Origin: CANDOC01 sp965261725
GTDB lineage: Bacteria; Pseudomonadota; Gammaproteobacteria; Pseudomonadales; Endozoicomonadaceae
Reading direction: 5' to 3'
DNA: 64,000 bases
Assembly (NCBI GenBank): GCA_965261725.1
Contig: CBDHDU010000023.1
Coordinates: forward strand, 62,001 to 126,000
In this document: piece after piece, positions 42,443 to 51,539 of the stretch
Layout of the letters: every line of letters starts with the position of its first letter
Position numbering within the stretch: the first letter of the stretch is position 1
Notes under the pieces: model-generated
Seen by the model: the letters and a program-made list of their open reading frames with translations, nothing else
Database searches by the model: none
Told to the model about the DNA's origin: nothing
Made by a program: the position numbers and the translations under genes

Positions 42443-44915
42443 TGGGGCGTTCCTTAAATATAGGTTTGTTGTCGTTTGATTCAGTGCTGGTTTGACGACT
42501 ACCAGACATCGGCTGTCGGGATAATCGTGATGCATTGCCGACAACAATCAAAGAGCTGGAAGCCATACCAATCGCAGCCATCCACGGGGCGATCATACCG
42601 GTTGCTGCCAGCGGCAGCGCAAGAATATTGTAAAGCAGTGACCAGCCCAGATTCTGCCGGATAATCCGGCGCGTCTGACGGGCAACTTTCAGGGCGGTAT
42701 CGATATGAGTCAGGCCACCCTGCATCAGAATGGCATCGGCACTGGTGCGGGCGAGATCGGTTGCTTCTCCCATTGCCAGGGAGATATCGGCACGGGCAAG
42801 CACCGGTACATCATTAATACCGTCACCGACCATCAGCACGCGAGCGCCTTGTTCCTGAAGTGCTTTTACATGTTCCATCTTTTGATCAGGCGACATACCA
42901 CCTTGGTAAGTTGTGATGTTCAGGCGGGATGCCATATCGGCAACAACAGGCACACGATCTCCGCTGAGCAGCTCAACATGCAGGCCTTTCTGTTGTAATT
43001 GCTGAACAACCTGTTTCGCTTCAGGGCGCAACTGATCGTTTAAGCGGAACCAGCATAATGGACGTTTGCTGTTTGCCAGTAGTAACCATTGACCCTGTTC
43101 TTCCGGAGGGTGGCAATTTGTATTCGGCATGGCAAATTCAGGTTTACCGAGACGGTAGCGGGTAGCATCAATGCTGCCTTCGAGCCCTTGTCCGGTCACT
43201 GTTCTGATATTTTCTGCCTGAAGAGCTGTGTCATTGCTGAACGCTCTGGCTATCGGATGCTCTGAGTGTTCTTCAAGGGCGGTAGCAATTTGTAGAAAGT
43301 GATCGCGGGAAAGACTAACGTTATCGCAGGGATGAATATCCTCAAGCGTCAGCTGTCCTGCCGTCAGTGTTCCCGTTTTGTCAAAAACAACATGGGTTAC
43401 CTGATCCAGCGTTTCCAGTACATGGCCGCGTGTTACCAGTAATCCGGCTTTCTGTAATGTTCCTGTAGCCGCTGTCAGCGCAGTTGGGGTTGCCAGCGAC
43501 AGAGCACAGGGACAGGTCACAACCAGCACTGATAATGTAATCCAGAATGTATGTTCTGATCCCAGATAATACCAGATCGTAAATACGACAACAGAAGTTA
43601 GTAAGACTGCGGCAACAAAAACAGAAGCAACTCTGTCTGCCAGTCCGGCTACTTTGGGTTTTTCTGAAGCGGCACGGTTAAGCAGTCTGACAATGGTGGA
43701 AATTTTGGTTTCCTGACCGGTGCGTTGAACTTCTAATTCAACAGGCTGCTCAATATTCAGGCTGCCCGCCATCACACTGTCGCCCTGCTGGCGGTGAATC
43801 GGCATATATTCACCGGTCAGTGCGGATTCGTTAACACTGGTGTTGCCTGAAAGTAATATGCCGTCAGCTGGAATTGCTTCACCCACCAGAACCCGGACTT
43901 TATCGCCGGATTTCAGATCCCGTACCGGCACTCTGGTAAATGTACCGTCTTCAAATAGAAGACAGCTGGCAGGCATCAGGTTATGCAGGGTTTGTCCGGA
44001 ACGGCTGGTACTGTGACGTGCCCGCATTTCCAGAAACCTTCCCAGCAACAGGAAAAAAGTAAACATACTGACAGAGTCGTAATACACTTCGCCGCCACCC
44101 TGCCAGGTAGCCCACAGGCTGGCGACCCAGGCACCGCCAATGGCAATAGCAACGGGCACATCCATGCTCAGGTGTTTGACTTTAAGGTCACGCCAGGCAG
44201 CCTGAAAGAATGGCGCAGCTGCATAAACAACAACCGGTGTTGAAACCAGTGCGCTGACCCAGCGGATGAATACCTGATACTGCGCATCCATATCCTGTTG
44301 GATAGCACCGGCATAAAGTGCGATGGCATACATCATTACCTGCATGGCGCCAATACCGGCAACGGCTAACCGACGTATAGCCTGTCGCTGTTCTTTACGC
44401 AGCAGGTGTTCCTGGTGATCAGAGCGCCAGGGGTGAGGTTTGTAACCAATATCATGAATGGCCAGCAACAATTCACTGAGTTTTACTTGTTCCGGATTCC
44501 AGCGTAATTCAGCACCATGAGTACTGAGGTTAACACTGAACTTTTCAACGCCGGGTTGTTTGGATAAATGATGTTCAAGCAACCATACACAGGCTGCACA
44601 GGTAATGCCTTCGATCAGCAGGCTGGCTTCCCGTGAACTATCTTCCGGCAACTGACGTACAAAATCAGCCTGTATATCATCCCGATCCATCAGTTCCAGC
44701 TCTTGCAGCAGTCGCTGATCAGCCTGCTGGCGCTGGCCGGGTTCGGTGCGGTACTGGTAATAGTTGGTCAGACCACCGCCAGCAATCGCTTCGGCGACCG
44801 TTTTGCAGCCGGGGCAGCACATATCGTGATCTTCACCGTCAATATGTGCCTGCCAGACCATGCCATCCTGAATCGGCAGATGGCAATGAAAACACTGAGA
44901 GGTCGCCTGACTCAT
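42435..44915 (-). CDS. ccoI: Cu+-exporting P-type ATPase CcoI/FixI
   Basis: An 826-residue P1B ATPase. The N-terminal Cys-rich region (CFHCHLP, MCCPGCKTV) and one HMA domain (GITCAACVWLLEHHL) are followed by eight membrane helices, the CPCALSLATPTAL metal site, the phosphorylation motif VFDKTGTLTAG, an HP motif (SEHPIARAF) and the hinge VGDGINDVPVLA. The N-terminal extra CxxC module marks the CcoI subgroup, which exports copper to the periplasm for the cbb3 oxidase. It overlaps ccoH by four bases (ATGA) and ccoS by eight. Confidence 0.96.
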   Translation of the reverse strand: MSQATSQCFHCHLPIQDGMVWQAHIDGEDHDMCCPGCKTVAEAIAGGGLTNYYQYRTEPGQRQQADQRLLQELELMDRDDIQADFVRQLPEDSSREASLLIEGITCAACVWLLEHHLSKQPGVEKFSVNLSTHGAELRWNPEQVKLSELLLAIHDIGYKPHPWRSDHQEHLLRKEQRQAIRRLAVAGIGAMQVMMYAIALYAGAIQQDMDAQYQVFIRWVSALVSTPVVVYAAAPFFQAAWRDLKVKHLSMDVPVAIAIGGAWVASLWATWQGGGEVYYDSVSMFTFFLLLGRFLEMRARHSTSRSGQTLHNLMPASCLLFEDGTFTRVPVRDLKSGDKVRVLVGEAIPADGILLSGNTSVNESALTGEYMPIHRQQGDSVMAGSLNIEQPVELEVQRTGQETKISTIVRLLNRAASEKPKVAGLADRVASVFVAAVLLTSVVVFTIWYYLGSEHTFWITLSVLVVTCPCALSLATPTALTAATGTLQKAGLLVTRGHVLETLDQVTHVVFDKTGTLTAGQLTLEDIHPCDNVSLSRDHFLQIATALEEHSEHPIARAFSNDTALQAENIRTVTGQGLEGSIDATRYRLGKPEFAMPNTNCHPPEEQGQWLLLANSKRPLCWFRLNDQLRPEAKQVVQQLQQKGLHVELLSGDRVPVVADMASRLNITTYQGGMSPDQKMEHVKALQEQGARVLMVGDGINDVPVLARADISLAMGEATDLARTSADAILMQGGLTHIDTALKVARQTRRIIRQNLGWSLLYNILALPLAATGMIAPWMAAIGMASSSLIVVGNASRLSRQPMSGSRQTSTESNDNKPIFKERPSG

Positions 44916-45481
44916 AAATGAGTTTCCGGTGTCAGGCTGAAGGCGTGGATATTACCGGCAGGATCATCTTCAAGCCTGATTTCCCTGTCCAGACGCCAGC
45001 CCTTTAGTGACTGTTCATGTGCCAGTACCTCAGCCCCTTCGACAGTTTCCAGCTGAATATAGCGGCGGCCACTGTGAGGTTTTCCGAGTTGCCCTGCATA
45101 AGTGCCTGCGACTGTTTTCAGCAAGGTGATTTCCTCATCATCACTGGCTACAGTAGGCGACATAATGCGCAGTAACAATTTATCCGGCTGTGTAGCATCA
45201 TCACTCTGTAACCGGATGTGGACTTCACCTGTTAACTGATCCAGACGAATATCTGCAGTGAGGTTAATGTCACCAGCGTTTTTATCGCGGGCAAGGTCAG
45301 CATTAATTGCACGGCCTGCTTTGTAGTAATTATCTTTAACGATACTGTCGCCCTTACTCAGTGCAACGCTGACCTGAAAGAAGCCCCAAATAAAGGTAAT
45401 AACCAGTACCCCGATAATAAACCAGGGCCAGGGCTCCTTATACCATACAGAAATATGTTCCTCGGATGGTTTGGACGTCAT
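44912..45481 (-). CDS. ccoH: cbb3 oxidase assembly protein CcoH/FixH
   Basis: The start at 45481 (MTSKPSEEHISVWYKEPWPW) lies four bases after the ccoG stop; the longer frame upstream overlaps ccoG. One membrane helix (WFIIGVLVITFIWGFFQVS) precedes a periplasmic domain with the FixH motif DNYYKAGRAINADLARD. It stabilises early cbb3 intermediates. It shares an ATGA overlap with ccoI, so translation is coupled. Confidence 0.93.
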   Translation of the reverse strand: MTSKPSEEHISVWYKEPWPWFIIGVLVITFIWGFFQVSVALSKGDSIVKDNYYKAGRAINADLARDKNAGDINLTADIRLDQLTGEVHIRLQSDDATQPDKLLLRIMSPTVASDDEEITLLKTVAGTYAGQLGKPHSGRRYIQLETVEGAEVLAHEQSLKGWRLDREIRLEDDPAGNIHAFSLTPETHL

Positions 45482-45485
45482 GTGA

Positions 45486-46910
45486 TCAGTACCTCGGGGC
45501 AATAAACCGGCTATCGGTGGAAACATCCGGATAGCCATCTTCTTCAGCCAGTTCCGGGCTGATAGTAAAACGCAGGGTGACATTACCGGCATCATTCAGA
45601 TCAGCGGGGTCAATAGCAATACGCACCGGTACGCTGACAACGCTACCTGACGGAACCTGTACGGTTTTCTGACCGTTATAATTCAGATTCGGGAAGCCGG
45701 TGGCAGAAAGTGTAAAGGTGTGATCATGCTGATCTTTGTTAATCAGCTTTAACTGGTAAACGTTTTCAATCTGTCCGTAGCGGTTTTCTGTGAACAGCGT
45801 ATTACGGCCTCGTTCAACGCCCAGCTCATAGGGAACCCGGTGATCAAGATTCCAGATCAGGGTTGCAATCATAATGATCAGGGCTGACAGATATCCCAGC
45901 ATCCGCGGACGCAGCAGGCTGGTTTTCTTTCCCGCCAGTTCGTTAGCAGAGGTGTAGCGAACCAAGCCCTTGTCATAACCCATTTTGTCCATAATAGTGT
46001 CACAGGCATCCACGCAGGCACCACAACCGATGCATTCATATTGCAAACCATCGCGAATATCGATACCGGTAGGGCAGACGTGGACACAGACCTTACAGTC
46101 AATGCAGTCTCCGAGCCCTGTGGATTTATAATCACTTTGACGTTTACGTGGACCCCGGTTTTCTCCCCGGTCGGTGTCATACCATACAGTCAGGGTATTA
46201 TCATCAAACATGACACTCTGGAAGCGGGCATACGGGCACATATGCATGCAGACAGCCTCGCGTAGCCAACCGGCATTGGCATAGGTTGCCAGCGTGAAGA
46301 AGCCGATCCAGAAAACTGACCATGTACCGGCGTCAAACGTAATCAGAGAAGGAAGTAATTCTTTTATCGGGGTGAAATAACCCACAAAGGTAATCGCTGT
46401 CGCCAGACTTATAATCAGCCACAGGGTATGTTTGGCAAACTTGCGCAGTAGTTTCTCTGCACTCATGGATGCCTTGTCGCGTTTCATACGACGATTACGG
46501 TCACCTTCAGTAAGCTGTTCCGCCCACATAAAAATCCAGGTAAATACACTCTGGGGGCAGGTATAGCCACACCAGATGCGTCCGGCCAGCACAGTAATAA
46601 AGAACAGCCCGAAAGCGCAGATGATCAGTGACCAGGACAGCAGAATGAAATCCTGAGGCCAGAAAGTTGTGCCGAAAATATGAAATTTGCGGGCAGGTAG
46701 GTCAAACAGGATCGCTTGTCTGTCACCCCAGTCGAGCCATAGGGTACAGAAATACAGTAAAAACAGCAGGGTTCCACCGCCGATGCGCAGGTTGCGGTAA
46801 AACCCCTGAAATGAACGGGTATAGATTTTGTCCGGCTTCTGGTGAAGAGGTATGAACTGGGGCTCCTCATTTGAGGCTGCGGGTTGCCCTGCACCATCCT
46901 GGGATTTCAT
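45486..46910 (-). CDS. ccoG: Membrane [4Fe-4S] protein CcoG/FixG (RdxA)
   Basis: A 474-residue protein. Several membrane helices carry GRIWCGYTCPQSVFTWIFMW. Two ferredoxin-type clusters follow: CIDCKVCVHVCPTGIDIRDG and CIGCGACVDACD. A C-terminal Ig-like FixG domain lies in the periplasm (GYLSALIIMIATLIWNLDHR helix before it). CcoG reduces Cu2+ to Cu+ for export by CcoI. It is the first gene of the ccoGHIS operon, which begins about 100 bases after ccoP. Confidence 0.95.
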   Translation of the reverse strand: MKSQDGAGQPAASNEEPQFIPLHQKPDKIYTRSFQGFYRNLRIGGGTLLFLLYFCTLWLDWGDRQAILFDLPARKFHIFGTTFWPQDFILLSWSLIICAFGLFFITVLAGRIWCGYTCPQSVFTWIFMWAEQLTEGDRNRRMKRDKASMSAEKLLRKFAKHTLWLIISLATAITFVGYFTPIKELLPSLITFDAGTWSVFWIGFFTLATYANAGWLREAVCMHMCPYARFQSVMFDDNTLTVWYDTDRGENRGPRKRQSDYKSTGLGDCIDCKVCVHVCPTGIDIRDGLQYECIGCGACVDACDTIMDKMGYDKGLVRYTSANELAGKKTSLLRPRMLGYLSALIIMIATLIWNLDHRVPYELGVERGRNTLFTENRYGQIENVYQLKLINKDQHDHTFTLSATGFPNLNYNGQKTVQVPSGSVVSVPVRIAIDPADLNDAGNVTLRFTISPELAEEDGYPDVSTDSRFIAPRY

Positions 46911-46943
46911 AATTTTCTCCGAAGCAGAACGCGATACGCAGAA

Positions 46944-46974
46944 GGCATGTAACAGATCTTGCCTATTACATGCC
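46944..46974. promoter_or_regulatory. Hairpin between ccoP and ccoG
   Basis: GGCATGTAA (46944-46952) pairs perfectly with TTACATGCC (46966-46974) in the 100-base gap between the structural and assembly operons. With no clear T-run it may be an RNA-processing or attenuation site. Confidence 0.5.
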
Positions 46975-47010
46975 CGTCATATCATTCAGCCGGTAAGCTG
47001 GCAGATATTG

Positions 47011-47937
47011 CTACTCAGCAACTTCCGTTGCTGTCTCTTTAGCACCTTTGTCGCGGGAGATGCTGTAAACATAGGCTGCGACCAGATGTACTTTTTCTTT
47101 ACCCATAATGGTTTCCCAGGCAGGCATCACACCGTTACGTCCACTGCGGACGGTGTATTCAACCTGAGACTGGGAAGAACCATACAGCCAACTGTCGTCG
47201 GTCAGGTTAGGCGCACCCAGCATCTTGTTACCGGTACCATCCTGTGCGTGACAAACGGCACAGGTAGTCTGATAAACCTTTTTACCCGCCTGCAGTGTGG
47301 CTGCACTGGCACCGGTATCAATACCACTCAGGTCGCGAACGTAAGCGCTGACCTGAGTGACACCTTTTTCACCGATAACCGGTCCCCATGCAGGCATCTG
47401 TCCCTGACGACCAGCCATAATAGTGGTTTTGATTTCATCGAACTCACCACCGTACAGCCAGTCACCATCACGCAGATTCGGGAAGCCGAAGCTGCCACGG
47501 GCATCGGTTGCATGACAGAGTGCACAGTTATTGGTGAACAAGCGCTGACCCATCGCCAGTGCTTTCGGATTGTTTACCAGGTCTTCAACCGGTTTGGTTG
47601 CGAGATAGCGGAAGTGTTCACCGTACTTGCGGTCATGCTTAAGCTGAGCACGTTCCAGCTCATTGGTAGAAGTCCAGCCCAGATAACCTTTCCAGGTACC
47701 CAGTCCGGGGTACAGGAACAGATAACCCACAGTGAAAATCAATGTGGCGACAAACATCATGATCCACCACCGTGGCATCGGGTTGTCCAGCTCCTCGATG
47801 CCATCAAAGCTGTGACCGGTGGTTTCTTCTGTCATTTCCTTACGCTGCGTTTTCCATGTTGCGTAAAGGACATAGGTCACCAGACCCAGACAGCTCAGGG
47901 TGAGAACGATGATCCACCCGCTCCAGAAATTACTCAT
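47011..47937 (-). CDS. ccoP: cbb3 cytochrome oxidase subunit III (dihaem cytochrome c)
   Basis: A 308-residue protein. Two N-terminal membrane helices (WSGWIIVLTLSCLGLVTYVL and WWIMMFVATLIFTVGYLFLY) frame the conserved GIEELDNPMPRWW. Two class I haem c sites follow: NCALCHATDARG and TCAVCHAQDG, with Met ligands in GQMPAWG and GVMPAWE. It passes electrons from cytochrome c to CcoO/CcoN. Its ATG overlaps the ccoQ stop. Confidence 0.96.
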   Translation of the reverse strand: MSNFWSGWIIVLTLSCLGLVTYVLYATWKTQRKEMTEETTGHSFDGIEELDNPMPRWWIMMFVATLIFTVGYLFLYPGLGTWKGYLGWTSTNELERAQLKHDRKYGEHFRYLATKPVEDLVNNPKALAMGQRLFTNNCALCHATDARGSFGFPNLRDGDWLYGGEFDEIKTTIMAGRQGQMPAWGPVIGEKGVTQVSAYVRDLSGIDTGASAATLQAGKKVYQTTCAVCHAQDGTGNKMLGAPNLTDDSWLYGSSQSQVEYTVRSGRNGVMPAWETIMGKEKVHLVAAYVYSISRDKGAKETATEVAE

Positions 47938-48152
47938 ACCTGTTCTCCCCCCGTATGTTTTTTAGTGGCAGCCGCGCCGTTGTTATCGGTTAATTTATTT
48001 TCAGAATGATCAATTGAGTCATCTGCAAACGGCAGATTAGCGGCTTCATCAAACGCAGCCTTACGACGACTGCTGTATGCCCACAAACTGACGCCGACGA
48101 AGGCGATAGCGGCGAACAGTGTCGCCAGCCCCCTTAATGTATTGATATCCAT
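47934..48152 (-). CDS. ccoQ: cbb3 oxidase subunit CcoQ
   Basis: The start at 48152 (MDINTLRGLATLFAAIAFVG) is four bases after the ccoO stop; an upstream ATG at 48173 would overlap ccoO. It is a 72-residue protein with one membrane helix and the SRRKAAFDEAANLPFADD motif of CcoQ. CcoQ stabilises the core complex. It overlaps ccoP by four bases. Confidence 0.92.
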   Translation of the reverse strand: MDINTLRGLATLFAAIAFVGVSLWAYSSRRKAAFDEAANLPFADDSIDHSENKLTDNNGAAATKKHTGGEQV

Positions 48153-48156
48153 GCCG

Positions 48157-48768
48157 TTAGCGCCTCTTTTCAATCACGGTGCCAAGCGACTGCAGGTAGG
48201 CAATAATGGCGTCCATTTCTGTTTTACCGCGAACCGCATCAGCGGCACCGGCGATATCAGCGTCGGTGTAAGGCACACCCAGTGTCTGCATGGCTTGCAG
48301 CTTGGTTGCCGTATTCTTGCCGTCGAGGCGGTTTTCCAGCAGCCACGGGTAAGCGGGCATCACCGATTCAGGTACCACATCACGCGGGTTATAGAGGTGA
48401 GCCAGATGCCAGTCGTCAGAGTAACGCTGACCTACACGTGCCAGATCCGGGCCGGTACGTTTGGAGCCCCACAGGAACGGGTATTCCCAGACGCTTTCAC
48501 CGGCTACGGAGTAGTGACCGTAACGCTCAACTTCTGCACGCAGCGGACGAATCATCTGGGAGTGGCAGCCAACACAGCCTTCACGGATATAGATGTCTCG
48601 GCCTTCCAATTCCAGTGCGGTATAAGGCTTCAGCCCTTCAACCGGTTGAGTGGTTTCCTTCTGGAAAAACAGCGGTACAATTTCAACCAGACCACCGAAG
48701 CTGATTGCAAAGACAATCAGCGCAACCAGCAGACCGACGTTTTTTTCTACGATGTCATGTTTTTTCAT
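48157..48768 (-). CDS. ccoO: cbb3 cytochrome oxidase subunit II (monohaem cytochrome c)
   Basis: A 203-residue protein with one N-terminal membrane helix (VGLLVALIVFAISFGGLVEI) and one haem c site, EGCVGCHSQMIRPL, with YGHYSVAGESVWEYPFLWGS and the PDLARVGQRYSDDWH signature. It shuttles electrons between CcoP and CcoN. It lies 24 bases after ccoN. Confidence 0.96.
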   Translation of the reverse strand: MKKHDIVEKNVGLLVALIVFAISFGGLVEIVPLFFQKETTQPVEGLKPYTALELEGRDIYIREGCVGCHSQMIRPLRAEVERYGHYSVAGESVWEYPFLWGSKRTGPDLARVGQRYSDDWHLAHLYNPRDVVPESVMPAYPWLLENRLDGKNTATKLQAMQTLGVPYTDADIAGAADAVRGKTEMDAIIAYLQSLGTVIEKRR

Positions 48769-48791
48769 TAGTTATTTCCCCCACGTCCTGC

Positions 48792-50231
48792 TTAAGCTGA
48801 AGCTTCGAGGGCGGCTGATTGTCCCTTCTTATCGAGTTCTTTTGCCTGAGTAATCGTACGCCAAGTGTTGTATGCCATCAGGAACATACCGGCCAGGAAG
48901 AAAGCACCGCCAATTGCGCGGACAATGTAACCCGGACCACTGGCTATCACTGATTCGACAAAGCTGTACATCAGGGTGCCATCACTGTTGACTGCGCGCC
49001 ACATCAGACCCTGGGTGATACCGTTAACCCACATGGCGGCGATATACAATACAGTACCGATAGTTGCCAGCCAGAAGTGAGCATTAACCAGACTAATGCT
49101 GTACATCTGGGTCTGTCCCCAGAGGCGTGGAATCAGGTGATAGATAGAACCGATGGTGACCATGGCAACCCAGCCGAGCGCGCCGGAATGTACGTGGCCG
49201 ATTGTCCAGTCGGTGTAATGAGACAGCGCATTAACAGTCTTGATCGCCATCATCGGACCTTCGAAGGTAGACATGCCGTAGAAGGACAGAGATACCACCA
49301 GAAAACGCAGGGTCGGATCAGTACGCAGTTTGTGCCATGCACCGGACAGCGTCATCATACCGTTGATCATGCCACCCCAGGAGGGTGCCAGCAGAACCAG
49401 GGACATTACCATACCAAGGCTTTGTGCCCAGTCAGGCAGTGCGGTGTAGTGCAGGTGATGAGGACCGGCCCAGATGTAAATAGCAATCAGTCCCCAGAAG
49501 TGCACGATAGACAGACGGTAAGAGTAAACCGGACGACCGGCCTGTTTCGGTACGAAGTAGTACATCATACCCAGGAAACCGGCAGTCAGCATGAAGCCTA
49601 CGGCGTTATGGCCATACCACCACTGAATAGAGGCATCCATTGCACCGGAATACATGGAGTAAGATTTAAACGCAGAAACCGGGATCGCCATGTTGTTGAC
49701 GATATGCAGCACGGCAATCGTAATAATGAAAGCGCCGAAGAACCAGTTAGCGACATAAATGTGCTTGGTCTTACGTTTCAGCAGGGTGCCAAAGAACACC
49801 AGAATATAAGCGACCCAGACAATGGTGATCAGGATGTCGATCGGCCATTCCAGCTCGGCATATTCTTTACTGCTGGTTAAGCCCAGCGGCAACGTGATCG
49901 CGGCTAACAGGATAACCAGTTGCCAGCCCCAGAAAGTAAATGCTGCCAGGGTGTCTGAGAAAAGACGGGTCTGGGTTGTACGCTGTACGACATAATAAGA
50001 CGTCGCGAACAGAGCTGAGCCACCAAAGGCAAAGATTACGGCGTTAGTATGCAGTGGTCGTAAACGTCCAAAGCTTGTCCATGGTAAATCAAGATTCAGG
50101 GCAGGAAGTACCAGTTGAGCTGCAATCAGCAACCCCACTGCCATGCCCACAATTCCCCAAACTACGGTCATAACGGCGAACTGCCGCACCACCTTATAGT
50201 TGTATGCTGGATGCGTCGCGTCTGTAGTCAT
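48792..50231 (-). CDS. ccoN: cbb3 cytochrome oxidase catalytic subunit I
   Basis: The start at 50231 (MTTDATHPAYNYKVVRQFAV) fits CcoN; the 15 residues from 50276 are not conserved. Twelve membrane helices carry the haem and CuB ligands: RLRPLHTNAVIFAFGG, WWYGHNAVGFMLTAGFLG, GPHHLHYTALPDW and HWxxGHVHSGALGW-type DWTIGHVHSGALGWVAM. The enzyme reduces oxygen with high affinity and pumps protons, suited to microaerobic life. An FNR-type box lies about 72 bases upstream. Confidence 0.97.
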   Translation of the reverse strand: MTTDATHPAYNYKVVRQFAVMTVVWGIVGMAVGLLIAAQLVLPALNLDLPWTSFGRLRPLHTNAVIFAFGGSALFATSYYVVQRTTQTRLFSDTLAAFTFWGWQLVILLAAITLPLGLTSSKEYAELEWPIDILITIVWVAYILVFFGTLLKRKTKHIYVANWFFGAFIITIAVLHIVNNMAIPVSAFKSYSMYSGAMDASIQWWYGHNAVGFMLTAGFLGMMYYFVPKQAGRPVYSYRLSIVHFWGLIAIYIWAGPHHLHYTALPDWAQSLGMVMSLVLLAPSWGGMINGMMTLSGAWHKLRTDPTLRFLVVSLSFYGMSTFEGPMMAIKTVNALSHYTDWTIGHVHSGALGWVAMVTIGSIYHLIPRLWGQTQMYSISLVNAHFWLATIGTVLYIAAMWVNGITQGLMWRAVNSDGTLMYSFVESVIASGPGYIVRAIGGAFFLAGMFLMAYNTWRTITQAKELDKKGQSAALEASA

Positions 50232-50302
50232 TATCCGGATCCGTGCTCGGTTTATACGTATTTTGTGCCACGACATTGTGGGTAATGGCTATAAAAACTT
50301 CA

Positions 50303-50316
50303 ATGATCTGTATCAA
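50303..50316. promoter_or_regulatory. FNR/ANR box upstream of ccoN
   Basis: On the minus strand the sequence TTGATACAGATCAT matches TTGAT-N4-ATCAA except for the last base. It lies 72 bases before the ccoN start, a usual activator position. Confidence 0.82.
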
Positions 50317-50430
50317 AAAGAGTGCGAAAAGAACCCTTGGTTATAAGTGCTGTTGCGTATAAATGGGAGAGGGCGGTCGCGTCATACTGATGCGACCTGA
50401 TAAAACTGGGTTACTGTCAGGCTGTCACTA

Positions 50431-51369
50431 TCAGCCAGTCACTATTGCCGCATTCTGCTGCAGAAACTCAACAGACGGTGCAAAGAAAGCGGCACCTGTC
50501 ACCGGTATGGTGTAGTTCATTAAGTGATCATAGTGACCGTTTTGGTCAGCATGCATCATGGCATTCAGCATGTCGTTAAAAATGGCCGGCGACTTGGCAT
50601 AGGCAAGGAAAAACAGACCGCGTTCCGCCATATCACCGTAAGGCATGCTGTGACGCAGAATTTCACGGCTGCGCCCCTGATCATCTTTCAGGTTAACGCG
50701 CTTGATATGTGCGGTAGGTGCTTTATCTTCGGTTTTGAATTCAATGTCGTCCTGCTTGGTGCGACCGATAACCTGTTCTTGCTGAGGAACTGACTCCTGA
50801 TTCCAGCCTTCCAGATCATGAACATAGCGTTGCAGGTTAATATAACTGCCACCGCTAAATGCCGGATCAACATCACCCACCAGTGCAACAGCGCCGCGAT
50901 CTTCACCTTCAGGATTTTCAGTGCCATCCACAAAACCGGTTAGATCACGGCTGTCGAGATAACGGAAACCGGAAACTTCTTCTTCCAGCATGATGCTGTC
51001 GCCCATTTCTTCGAGAATCTGGCTGGCGAGTTCAAAGTTCAGATCTTTGCGGTCAGAGCGGATATGCAGGAAAATATCACCCGGTGTTGCCGGAGCAAGG
51101 CGATCCTGATCTCTTACTGCCTGAAATGGGGTCAGTTCTGTAGGGCGTGTTTTAGGATAAAGTTCATCCCAGATCAGACTACCGAAGCTGATGGAGCTAG
51201 TCAGTCTCGCATCAGGATGCGCGTTGGACAGGTTACGGGACAGGGTCGGTACTTTAGCGGCACACTGACGGATATGGATCAGGCTATGCGGGTCGTTGTT
51301 GGCCAGAAGGGTAATAAACAATGCATCAGAATTGCCGTCAGGTGTGATTCCGGACTGAGGTGTGGACAT
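50431..51369 (-). CDS. DyP-type haem peroxidase (YfeX-like)
   Basis: A 312-residue protein of the YfeX/cytosolic DyP group. The distal GFVDGTENP motif (GxxDG) has the catalytic Asp, the proximal His ligand is in KQDDIEF...THIKRVNL-type region (APTAHIKRVNL), and an Arg follows in EILRHSMPYG. There is no signal peptide. These enzymes use hydrogen peroxide on dyes or porphyrins and may protect against peroxide. A near-perfect FNR box upstream suggests low-oxygen control along with the adjacent cco operon. Confidence 0.92.
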   Translation of the reverse strand: MSTPQSGITPDGNSDALFITLLANNDPHSLIHIRQCAAKVPTLSRNLSNAHPDARLTSSISFGSLIWDELYPKTRPTELTPFQAVRDQDRLAPATPGDIFLHIRSDRKDLNFELASQILEEMGDSIMLEEEVSGFRYLDSRDLTGFVDGTENPEGEDRGAVALVGDVDPAFSGGSYINLQRYVHDLEGWNQESVPQQEQVIGRTKQDDIEFKTEDKAPTAHIKRVNLKDDQGRSREILRHSMPYGDMAERGLFFLAYAKSPAIFNDMLNAMMHADQNGHYDHLMNYTIPVTGAAFFAPSVEFLQQNAAIVTG

Positions 51370-51460
51370 AATGAATTTCCGGTTCAGATGTTTTGGGCGC
51401 TGAAAATACAGCTTATATTGGAAGGAACAATAATACAGTGAGTCGTGGGTACCAACTTAG

Positions 51461-51473
51461 TGATATAAATCAA
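51461..51473. promoter_or_regulatory. FNR/ANR-type box upstream of the DyP peroxidase gene
   Basis: The minus strand reads TTGATTTATATCAC, matching TTGAT-N4-ATCAA except for the last position. It lies about 92 bases before the start codon. Confidence 0.7.
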
Positions 51474-51539
51474 TAATCCTGTTTCTGATATTTAATCCAG
51501 AAAAGATTGAAATAAGTAATTTTCTATCGTTTTTTAGCA

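Noticed and set aside
46852..48009. Long plus-strand frame across ccoP and ccoQ
   Set aside because: It is the antisense of well-supported cco genes; its length reflects their codon bias.
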